Under the pieces are notes generated by a model that did no database searches, had not been told where the DNA came from, and saw nothing but the letters and a program-made list of their open reading frames with translations. A DNA stretch of 10,318 nucleotides from Gemmatimonadota bacterium (GTDB taxonomy: Bacteria; GCA-2686955): positions 1 to 10,318 of the forward strand of contig NYZA01000088.1 in the NCBI GenBank assembly GCA_002686955.1. Reading direction: 5' to 3'. The position numbers and the translations under genes were made by a program. Below, piece after piece: positions 1-5,417 of the stretch (position 1 is the first letter of the stretch; every line of letters starts with the position of its first letter).

Positions 1-2
1 GA

Positions 3-932
3 TTGGCGCTCGTCGAGATCGGTGGACTGCACAATCTGCAGGTCAATCGGGCGGGCGGTCCGATGGGCAACTCGATCACGCTCGGCGTTTCGATGATTCA
101 GGGGATCGTGCTCGGCTTCTTCCTGCTCCTCACCGAGAGGAAGCTGCCGGCACGCACTTTGGCGATCTCGGCACTTCTCTTCTGTTCGGTCGGCGCCCTG
201 GTGACCTACACGCGCTCGGTCTACTTCGCCTTCTTGCTCTGCGCCCCCCTGCTATGGCTCTGGTTTCCGAGGCTGCGCAAGGCGATGCTGGTGGGCAGTG
301 CCCTGGGAGTGTTGGGGGTGGCGGTGGCCATCCCGATCGCCATGTCGAACCCCGACAATCGCATCCTCAACATCGGCTCGATCTTCGAGCGTTTCGGCAT
401 GTGGGTAACCAGCTTCTACTTCATCAAGGCTAGCCCTCTGATCGGCCACGGCTACGGCTTCGACACCTATCCCTTCCTAAAGACACAAGATCTGGTCCCT
501 CGCCTGGAGCTCATCGGGCGCCGCTACTACCTGTCCAACACCACCCCTCACAACGAATTCCTGCGCATGACCATAGCGATGGGCGTCGTGGGTCTCGTGC
601 TCTACTGTCGCTTTCTCTGGACGATGATCGGCGAGCTCAACCGCTTCCGAGAAGACCTGCCACAGATGGGCCTCGAGCCGATGCGCCCCTTCGTCATCGC
701 CGCGGCCTGCGGAATGATCGGCTTCTACGGTCAGTCGCTCTTCACCGATATGACCGCGATGAACTACGCCGACACGGTGGTTTTTCTATTCCTCGGCACT
801 GTGCTGGGCGTGCGCGAGAACGCCCTCGCCGGAAACACGGGATCGCCCGAGAACCGGCCCGATCGCGGAACGCGGCGCGAGCCGGCGCCCGACCCGATGA
901 ACGAGCCGGGGCGCCGGGTTGTCGGACACTGA
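3..932 (+). CDS. O-antigen ligase/polymerase-like membrane protein (C-terminal part, 5' truncated by window)
   Basis: Probable inner-membrane glycan polymerase or ligase of the O-antigen ligase (Wzy_C/WaaL-type) family, which joins or polymerises lipid-linked surface glycan in the periplasm. About 309 residues are visible. Hydrophobic segments lie near residues 28-43, 51-69, 73-88, 94-113, 187-206, 229-247 and 257-270. The long soluble loop between about 114 and 186 is the usual periplasmic catalytic loop of this family. It contains GHGYGFDTY (148-156) and TPHNEFL (181-187); the latter resembles the family signature with its conserved His (H183). Arg71 in TYTRS is another typical position. 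Family members usually have 400 or more residues, so the N-terminal third is outside the window and the TTG at base 3 is probably an internal codon. The last 40 residues are polar and Pro/Arg-rich, a cytoplasmic tail. It converges on the kinase pair downstream. Ligase and polymerase cannot be told apart from this part. Confidence 0.8.
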   Translation: MALVEIGGLHNLQVNRAGGPMGNSITLGVSMIQGIVLGFFLLLTERKLPARTLAISALLFCSVGALVTYTRSVYFAFLLCAPLLWLWFPRLRKAMLVGSALGVLGVAVAIPIAMSNPDNRILNIGSIFERFGMWVTSFYFIKASPLIGHGYGFDTYPFLKTQDLVPRLELIGRRYYLSNTTPHNEFLRMTIAMGVVGLVLYCRFLWTMIGELNRFREDLPQMGLEPMRPFVIAAACGMIGFYGQSLFTDMTAMNYADTVVFLFLGTVLGVRENALAGNTGSPENRPDRGTRREPAPDPMNEPGRRVVGH

Positions 933-1013
933 AGAAGAAGAGGGGGAGAGCGTGGCCAAAACAAGGGTGTGTCATGGCCGAGTCAAGTCTGTTGGACAGC
1001 CAGGATCCGCCGC

Positions 1014-1709
1014 CTACCCCGCCGCGATCGACCTCACGATCGGCCGCACGTAGGCCCGCAGCTCTTCCTGCACCACTTCGACCGGCCGCTCGCCGTCGAG
1101 CTTCTTGAAGTGGAAGCGCTCGTCGAGCTCATCGAAGGCGCGCGCGATCCGCTCCTGATAGCGGATGAACGACAGATAGCGATCTCGCGAGAGCCCCATA
1201 TCCATGCCCGACTCCCAGTACTCCATATGCCCGTCCCGCGCGAGCACTCGACGCGCCAGAGTCTTCGGCGCGACCTCGAGGTAGACCACGGCGTCCGGCA
1301 CCAGCGCGAATCCGTACACCGCCCGCAGCCAGTCCAGTTTCGCCCCGCGGGCCAGATCGCGCACGATCAAGGTGTAGACGTAGCGGTCGCAGAGCACCAC
1401 CATGCCGCTGAGCAGCGCCGGCACGATCGACTTTTCCATCTGATCGGCGAGATCGGTCGCGTAGAAGAGCCCTCGCGTCAGCGGCCCCAGCAGCGTCCCC
1501 TCCCGGGCCGAAGCGAATTCGTTCGCCACCAGTTCGGAGTTGAGCAGCCCGATGTCGACGACCGCGTAGCCGTCCTTCTCGAGCGCGCTCTTCAGAAGCT
1601 GAATATGCGTCGAGCGCCCCGAGCCGTCCGCCCCCTCCATCACAATGAAGGGCCCCGACAACGCATCGGTCGCGATTCCCGCCATGGGCGAACCGAAGAA
1701 CTTCTTCAT
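1014..1709 (-). CDS. Thymidylate-kinase-like P-loop protein with Lys-to-Arg Walker A (second gene of pair)
   Basis: 231-residue member of the thymidylate-kinase-like P-loop fold, close to the usual 200-230 aa. The Walker A loop is at residues 26-34 and reads GADGSGRST: Arg32 (CGC, bases 1616-1614) replaces the Lys that normally holds the nucleotide phosphates. A Lys codon AAG would need three changes to reach CGC, so this is not a single base error. The DRYVYT motif (108-113), equivalent to the DR[YH] motif of thymidylate kinases, is kept, and the lid-like segment has ESGMDMGLS (166-174). The TREPGG segment of true dTMP kinases is not present; the matching stretch is DIGLLNSEL (52-60). The ATG at 1709 is chosen over longer openings because it overlaps the stop of the upstream gene (ATGA) and has GAGG 7 nt upstream. 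Translation is likely coupled to the intact paralogue. It may be a low-activity, regulatory or heteromeric partner; the substrate is unknown. Confidence 0.8.
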   Translation of the reverse strand: MKKFFGSPMAGIATDALSGPFIVMEGADGSGRSTHIQLLKSALEKDGYAVVDIGLLNSELVANEFASAREGTLLGPLTRGLFYATDLADQMEKSIVPALLSGMVVLCDRYVYTLIVRDLARGAKLDWLRAVYGFALVPDAVVYLEVAPKTLARRVLARDGHMEYWESGMDMGLSRDRYLSFIRYQERIARAFDELDERFHFKKLDGERPVEVVQEELRAYVRPIVRSIAAG

Positions 1710-2398
1710 TCGGTCGCCTCGATCTTCAGCGAGCCGAGATCCAGACGCTCGGAGACAATGGAGCGCACCTGGCGCTGCTGCTCTTCGACCGGCAGCGCCC
1801 CGTTGACGATCTCGAACTCGAACTCGCCGCACATCGCCTCATAGGCCTCCATGATCTTGCCCTGGTACATCTTGAAGCTGTCGGTGCGCTCCGTGCTGAG
1901 CCCGAGATCCATGCCCGCCTCGTGGAACTTCAGCCTCGGACGCCCGACCAGAATCCGGTCGAGGGCGGTCTTCAGGGGGGGGCGGAAGTAGAAGGTGATC
2001 GCCGGCTCCGGCGCGAAAGAGTAGAGGTTGCGCAGCCAATCGTCGGGCACACCCCGCACGCCGTCGCGGGCGTACGCCGTGTAGACATAGCGATCGCAAA
2101 GCACGAAATATCCCGCGCGCAGGAGCGGCAGCATCTGGCGCTCGAAACGATCCGCGAAATCGGTGCAGTGTATGAGCGAGAAAGTGGTCGGCGTCAGCGC
2201 GTTCCCCTTCTTCGCCTTCTTCGTCGCGCCCCTCACCAGCTCCGACGAATTCCACTCCGTGAACCAGACGCGATGGCCCGTCATCTCGAGCCAACGCTTC
2301 AGCAGATAGATCTGGGTCGACTTGCCCGATCCATCGAGACCCTCGACCGCGATCACCCGGCCCTTGATCTCACCGTTGTGTAAATCGATTCCGACCAT
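1706..2398 (-). CDS. Thymidylate-kinase-like P-loop kinase, intact Walker A (first gene of pair)
   Basis: 230-residue nucleoside-monophosphate-kinase-like protein; automated pipelines would probably call it dTMP kinase. Walker A GLDGSGKST is at residues 20-28 and is intact. CDRYVYTAYARD (101-112) carries the DR[YH] motif. The lid-like region has HEAGMDLGLS (159-168) followed by a run ending in Arg/Lys-rich helices. The normal TREPGG substrate motif after strand 2 is replaced by FTEWNSSEL (46-54), so phosphorylation of dTMP is uncertain. The LTPTTFSLIHCTDFADRFE region (68-86) resembles the central helices of the fold. The ATG at 2398 is the only ATG between the upstream in-frame stop (2416-2414) and the P-loop that leaves a family-length N-terminus; no clear Shine-Dalgarno is visible. 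Its stop overlaps the next start by 4 nt, and it is divergent from the sulfatase remnant across about 64 bp. Not every copy of this subfamily need be the housekeeping tmk; more likely a paralogous pair of its own. Confidence 0.83.
   Translation of the reverse strand: MVGIDLHNGEIKGRVIAVEGLDGSGKSTQIYLLKRWLEMTGHRVWFTEWNSSELVRGATKKAKKGNALTPTTFSLIHCTDFADRFERQMLPLLRAGYFVLCDRYVYTAYARDGVRGVPDDWLRNLYSFAPEPAITFYFRPPLKTALDRILVGRPRLKFHEAGMDLGLSTERTDSFKMYQGKIMEAYEAMCGEFEFEIVNGALPVEEQQRQVRSIVSERLDLGSLKIEATE
1717..1720 (-). promoter_or_regulatory. Ribosome binding site for the Arg-P-loop kinase paralogue
   Basis: GAGG on the minus strand lies 7 nt before the ATG at 1709, inside the 3' end of the preceding gene. 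It decides the start in favour of 1709 over the in-frame starts further upstream, which lie within the neighbouring gene. Confidence 0.6.
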
Positions 2399-2448
2399 TG
2401 GGAGATGGTAGCTTCATTGTCAGGATTGCTCAACTGAAGTCGCAGAGC

Positions 2449-2453
2449 GAGGA
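2449..2453 (+). promoter_or_regulatory. Ribosome binding site for the sulfatase remnant
   Basis: GAGGA lies 9 nt before the TTG at 2463. It supports TTG 2463, the frame that encodes the signal peptide, as the original start rather than the upstream TTG at 2398, whose frame encodes a non-signal-like leader. Confidence 0.55.
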
Positions 2454-2462
2454 TCGGCCTAC

Positions 2463-3228
2463 TTGTCAGCCCATCGGCGTCGTCTTCTCCGGTTCTTCAC
2501 ACTCATTCTCGGACTCTCGGCGATTCCGGGCGCCTGTTCTCGCGCCCGCGCCCGCCCCGACATTAGTCCTAATCCTCATCGACACCCTGCGCGCCGATCA
2601 TTTGAGCTTTCTCGGCTATCCACGCGAGACCGCCCCCTTTCTCTCCGAGCTCTCCACCCGCTCCGCCGTCTTCGAAAACGCCTTCTCCGCCTCGACCTGG
2701 ACCGCCCCGGCCACCGCCTCCCTCGTCACCGGCCGCTACCCGACCGATCACGGCATAGTCGAAGGCTTCATGGCGCACCAGGCCCGCACCCGTGAAGTCG
2801 ATCGCCTCGGCGCCTCGACCCTCGCCCTCGACCGCTTTCCCGAGCGCATCCCCACCCTCGCCGAGCTCCTGCGATCCGCCGGCTACGCCACCTACGGCCT
2901 CGCCTCCAACATCAACATTGGCGAACGAGGCCGCTCCGCCCCGCCGGTCTTCGCCCATCGACAGGAAAGGGATCGCCACCTCTGGGCCGTCCTCGATGGC
3001 CGCTGGAAGCTGATTCACGACGGCCGCTCTCCCGCCCTCTTCGATCTGCGAAACGACCGCGCCGAGCAGCGAAACCTCGCCGCCGGCGAACCGGAAATCA
3101 CCGCCCGGCTCTCCGAAGAGATCGACCGCTTCAAGGCCGGAGCCTTCCAAGAGCGAGGAGCTCGCATCGACGTGCCCCTCGATCGGCGCACCCTCGAAAC
3201 CCTGCGGACCTTGGGATATGTCGACTGA
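2463..3228 (+). pseudogene. Sulfatase / alkaline-phosphatase-superfamily gene, frameshifted and internally deleted
   Basis: Remnant of an exported hydrolase or phosphotransferase of the sulfatase fold. From TTG 2463 one frame encodes a signal peptide: RRRLLR, a hydrophobic stretch, then Cys25 in PGACS, a probable but imperfect lipobox. The catalytic part lies in another frame, beginning PTLVLILIDTLRADHLSFLGY (metal-site Asp region). Removing one C from the CCCC run at 2555-2558 joins the two as RARARPTLVLILIDTLRADH, just as in family members. The nucleophile region reads STWTAPATASLVTGRYP, with Thr (codon 2701-2703) where FGly sulfatases have Cys or Ser. After SNINIGE (about 2925) the frame passes straight to HLWAVLDGRWKLIHD and the usual C-terminus ending TLGYVD. 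The corrected product is about 254 aa against roughly 450-500 in the family, so the middle, with the later metal ligands, is missing. Almost certainly inactive, although the 1-nt shift alone could be an assembly error. Confidence 0.8.
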
Positions 3229-3242
3229 ATCCGGGGAGGATC

Positions 3243-3270
3243 GGGGAGGCGATACGCGCCATCCCTCCCC
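3243..3270 (+). terminator. Weak hairpin after the sulfatase remnant
   Basis: GGGGAGG (3243-3249) can pair with CCTCCCC (3264-3270) around a 14-nt loop, 14 nt after the stop codon. No T-run follows, so it is not a standard intrinsic terminator. It might stop transcription of the remnant or be chance in GC-rich DNA. Confidence 0.22.
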
Positions 3271-3356
3271 CGCCCGCGCGATCGACGCATTCCCCCCACC
3301 GCCGCCAACCACGAAGGGGCTGGACCGCCGGGGCTTTTGAACGCGTGCGCGGGGAG

Positions 3357-3560
3357 CTACTCCAGGAGCGCCGGCACATGGCGCTCGACACACACCGCGA
3401 TCCGCACCGCATCCTCCGCGTCGCTCATGGATACCGGTTCGAGTATCGGTAGGACGACCAAGAGATCTACGTCGCTTTCCGGACCCGCCGTGCCCCGTGC
3501 GTGCGAGCCAAAGATGATGATTCGGTCCGGATCGAATTGCTCCACGATCCGTCGAGTCAT
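3357..3560 (-). pseudogene. MNT-type minimal nucleotidyltransferase, truncated
   Basis: 67-residue piece of a minimal nucleotidyltransferase (NTP_transf_2/MNT family). Such proteins often act as antitoxins that AMPylate or otherwise modify a HEPN partner. The core signature is clear: RIIIFGSHARGTAGPESDVDLLVV, with GS at residues 18-19 and the metal-binding Asp pair D30 and D32. The expected C-terminal half, with the VVxTPE-like strand and third acidic residue, is missing. The frame stops after PALLE, and neither other frame on this strand continues the family sequence. Usual length is about 100 or more residues. The ATG at 3560 overlaps the stop of the preceding frame (ATGA), but no Shine-Dalgarno is visible and the foldback element begins only 15 bp upstream, so the original 5' context may be lost. 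No HEPN gene is seen nearby. Probably a dead remnant. Confidence 0.6.
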
Positions 3561-3570
3561 TCGGTGTCGA

Positions 3571-3574
3571 TTAG
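3571..3574. repeat. TTAG direct repeat, left (probable target-site duplication)
   Basis: TTAG directly abuts the left terminal inverted repeat of the foldback element, and the same four bases in the same orientation abut the right one. Most simply this is a 4-bp target-site duplication. A chance match is possible for so short a repeat. Confidence 0.6.
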
Positions 3575-3753
3575 GGGTCCGCGCAAGAACAACTTGTCAT
3601 CTTGGCGCCCAGATGTGCCGCGGATCTGGTCGATCGGTGAGTTCCGAAACCGGAGGAATAGTCGGGCTATTTCGAGGATTTCGGAGCTCGCCGATCGGCC
3701 GGAGATGTGGTGCAGATGGGATGCCAAATGACAAGGTATTCTTGCGCGGACCC
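3575..3753. mobile_element. 179-bp foldback (MITE-like) element with 15-bp perfect terminal inverted repeats
   Basis: Non-autonomous mobile-element candidate. The left end GGGTCCGCGCAAGAA (3575-3589) is perfectly inverted at the right end (3739-3753), and TTAG flanks both sides. The two arms pair along almost the whole length: by hand I count 66 Watson-Crick pairs, 10 G-U pairs (as + strand RNA), 6 G-A pairs in three tandem sets, 4 other mismatches, 2 single-base bulges and a 5-nt loop at 3662-3666. The centre is exactly base 3664. It encodes no transposase and is too short for one, although one frame is open through it on each strand. It interrupts a small exported-protein gene. A matching transposase would have to be supplied from elsewhere. 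The alternative is a long palindromic repeat or structured RNA not moved by a classical transposase. Confidence 0.8.
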
Positions 3754-3757
3754 TTAG
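3754..3757. repeat. TTAG direct repeat, right (probable target-site duplication)
   Basis: Right-hand copy of the 4-bp repeat flanking the foldback element, immediately after its last base. Confidence 0.6.
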
Positions 3758-3878
3758 CTCGAAAAATATCTCCGCCTCGTCGAGCTCGATCTCGTCCGCG
3801 GGTGCAGACAGTCCAAAAGCGAGACCGGCCGCCGCCAGGGCCGAAGTGTTCCATCGATTGATGCAGCTCATGGTGGTT

Positions 3879-3884
3879 CTCCTT
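3879..3884 (-). promoter_or_regulatory. Strong ribosome binding site for the interrupted exported-protein gene
   Basis: AAGGAG on the minus strand ends 7 nt before the ATG at 3871. This is the clearest Shine-Dalgarno in the window. It argues that 3871, and not the upstream in-frame ATG at 3922, is the start and that this reading frame was once a real gene. Confidence 0.7.
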
Positions 3885-4012
3885 CGCGAGGTCTTGCTGG
3901 ACGCCGAATGCGCCCAGTCCATGCGAATCGGCTCATGCGCAATCGCCGTGCCATCCGAACCGACGGGAAAATATGATGCTTCCGCGCGAAGCGAGGTCCG
4001 ATCCCTGCTCGA
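3885..4012. other. Intergenic spacer upstream of the interrupted exported-protein gene
   Basis: About 130 bp between the ribosome binding site of the interrupted gene and the end of the flavoprotein operon. It should hold a minus-strand promoter if the small gene is transcribed separately. I see an AT-rich spot at 3968-3977 and a small perfect hairpin (GCTTC/GAAGC around CGCGC, 3978-3992), but no convincing -35/-10 pair. Confidence 0.3.
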
Positions 4013-4032
4013 ATCGGCAGAGCTATGCCGAT
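4013..4032 (-). terminator. Hairpin overlapping the stop codon of the flavoprotein operon
   Basis: ATCGGCA (4013-4019) and TGCCGAT (4026-4032) form a perfect 7-bp stem with a 6-nt loop that includes the TAG stop of the last operon gene. The minus-strand sequence after it has only a short T pair, so an intrinsic terminator is doubtful. It may protect the 3' end or slow RNA polymerase. Confidence 0.3.
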
Positions 4033-5417
4033 ATTCGCGTAGCGGCCGAGCTCCTCATGGCCGCCATTCCCGCCCATTCTCTGAGCCCGCGCGGATCGTA
4101 CTGGGCGGGGTAGCGACGGTAGTGGCGCTCCTGACACTTCGATCGCAGGGTCGCCGCGGCGACCTTCCGGCCGAGTGCGCCGGCCATGGCGATCTTCATG
4201 AAGAGCCCCGGAAGGCGCGCGATCGGCACTCGCGCCGGGCGGCAGGCGATCACCTCGTGGCTGATATCGGCGCGCATCAGGCCGCCGCCCACGAGCCGAT
4301 CCAGCTCCTCGGCCGTAAAGCCCTCGGCGAGCTTGCGTACGATCTCGGCGCCGGCGCAGAGGGCTCCGCGCGAGCGCATGAAGAGGGCGGCGTAGGGCCA
4401 GAGCGCTTCGGAATCGAGCTCCGCGACCGAGCGGAGAGCGCCGCTGAGCGTGTTCGCCAAGAGCAGCGCGGCGCGGATGCCGGCGGCCACTCCGCTGCCG
4501 TGGGCTGGGTAGACCTGGGCGGCCGCGTCACCGAGCAGGGCGTAGCCGGGACCGACCAGCCGATCGTGCGGGCGGCGGACCGGGATCAGTCCACTCCCTC
4601 CGAAAAGCCTTTTGCCCGTGAAGCCTAGATCTCGCCGATACTCATCTATCAAATCGCGTGAGGCACCGCCCCCTTCATGAAGCATCGCTCCGCTCAGGAA
4701 CGACGCGTGGCGCCGGTCGAGATCGATCGAGGTATTCGAGATGGCGTATCCACCCCGCACGCCGATCCGAGAGAGCGCGTCGTGCGGTCTCAGCCCTCGC
4801 TCGGCCATGAAACGCTCCGCCGCGGCCGGATCTTCGATCTCGTAGACCTCTTGGCTCGCGATGCAGAGATCGGCGTCGTCGATCTCGCCGCCGGGAGCCT
4901 CCTCTCCCAGCGCCTCGGTGCCGGGAAGGGGGCGGTGGCCAGCCGCGTGCACCACGCAGCGCGCCCGAATCTGCTCTTCGTCCCCCTCCCGATTCCGCGC
5001 GACCACACCGCGAACCAGGCCCCCCTCGACGATGAGTCGTCGCACATCGGTATCGAAGCGGGTTCGAGCTCCCAGCAAGAGGGCGTTCCTCCGGAGGGCC
5101 GAACTCAGCTCTCGCATGTCGATCTCGGCGACCCTGGGTCGCTCGATCGTGATCCGGTAACCCGCGGGGCTCTCGATGATGAAGCGGGAACGATCGGCGA
5201 ATCGGATCGGGCCCTTCACTTGCCCCAGCCCGATGGCGGGAAAGAGTCGCTCTTCGACGCCGTTGATCCAGGGCCGACCGAGCTTCTCCCGCGGAGCGCG
5301 ATCGATGAGCAGCACCGAGATCTCTTCGGCGGCCAACTTCCAGGCGAGCGCGGCGCCCGCGCTGCCCGCGCCGACCACAACGACATCGATCGGCTTGGGG
5401 GACGAGACGGGAATCAT
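4023..5417 (-). CDS. FAD-dependent oxidoreductase, geranylgeranyl-reductase-like
   Basis: 464-residue flavoprotein of the geranylgeranyl-reductase / p-hydroxybenzoate-hydroxylase-like group. The N-terminal Rossmann strand has VVVVGAGSAGAAL (GxGxxG, Gly16, Gly18, Gly21), with an acidic residue ending strand 2 (LLIDR, Asp39) to hold the FAD ribose. The second FAD signature is GLIPVRRPHDRLVGPGYALLGDAAAQVYPAHGSGV (276-310), with Gly296-Asp297 and the following PxHGxG typical of the geranylgeranyl-reductase branch. The C-terminus is helical and basic. No WxWxIP motif is seen, so it is not a classical flavin halogenase. Such enzymes reduce or hydroxylate isoprenoid or aromatic substrates, but the substrate here cannot be read from sequence. 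ATG 5417 is chosen because it overlaps the upstream stop (ATGA). A longer opening to 5549 would lie inside the upstream gene and adds a low-complexity Arg/Pro leader. Last gene of the operon, translationally coupled to the NnrS-like gene. Confidence 0.82.
   Translation of the reverse strand: MIPVSSPKPIDVVVVGAGSAGAALAWKLAAEEISVLLIDRAPREKLGRPWINGVEERLFPAIGLGQVKGPIRFADRSRFIIESPAGYRITIERPRVAEIDMRELSSALRRNALLLGARTRFDTDVRRLIVEGGLVRGVVARNREGDEEQIRARCVVHAAGHRPLPGTEALGEEAPGGEIDDADLCIASQEVYEIEDPAAAERFMAERGLRPHDALSRIGVRGGYAISNTSIDLDRRHASFLSGAMLHEGGGASRDLIDEYRRDLGFTGKRLFGGSGLIPVRRPHDRLVGPGYALLGDAAAQVYPAHGSGVAAGIRAALLLANTLSGALRSVAELDSEALWPYAALFMRSRGALCAGAEIVRKLAEGFTAEELDRLVGGGLMRADISHEVIACRPARVPIARLPGLFMKIAMAGALGRKVAAATLRSKCQERHYRRYPAQYDPRGLREWAGMAAMRSSAATRISA

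Larger units (their letters stand above)
3557..3871 (-). pseudogene. Small exported protein gene interrupted by the foldback element
   Basis: The N-terminus, from ATG 3871 with a strong Shine-Dalgarno, looks like a real exported protein: a short basic start, a hydrophobic segment (SALAAAGLAFGLSAPA, about residues 9-24), then an acidic mature start DEIELDEAEIFFEL. From residue 39 on the frame enters the foldback element at 3753, runs through it without a stop, and ends in IDTE after the left end. Element plus one 4-bp duplicate is 183 bp, a multiple of 3, so the frame is kept. Removing it gives FFELIDTE and a stop, a 43-residue product, which suggests the gene was already shortened or fused to the nucleotidyltransferase remnant. 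From memory, AEIFFELN-type sequences begin a family of hypothetical exported proteins in myxobacteria-like genomes; I cannot confirm this. The product as it stands is 104 aa, of which about 60 are encoded by the element. Confidence 0.5.

Noticed and set aside
952-979. GGCCA/TGGCC short inverted repeat between the convergent first two genes
   Set aside because: Only 5 bp of stem with a 16-nt loop and no T-run; not enough for a terminator call.
969-1844. Long + strand frame of 291 codons across the kinase pair
   Set aside because: It is antisense to two clear P-loop genes, has Arg/His/Gln-rich composition without domains, and reflects the GC-rich third positions of the real genes.
2399-2462. 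Divergent promoters between the kinase pair and the sulfatase remnant
   Set aside because: A promoter pair is expected here by layout, but I could not find -35 and -10 boxes with acceptable match and spacing.
3337-3861. + strand frame of 174 codons spanning the foldback element
   Set aside because: Its similarity to the minus-strand frame is fully explained by the inverted repeat; the parts outside the element are antisense to the MNT core and the signal-peptide gene.
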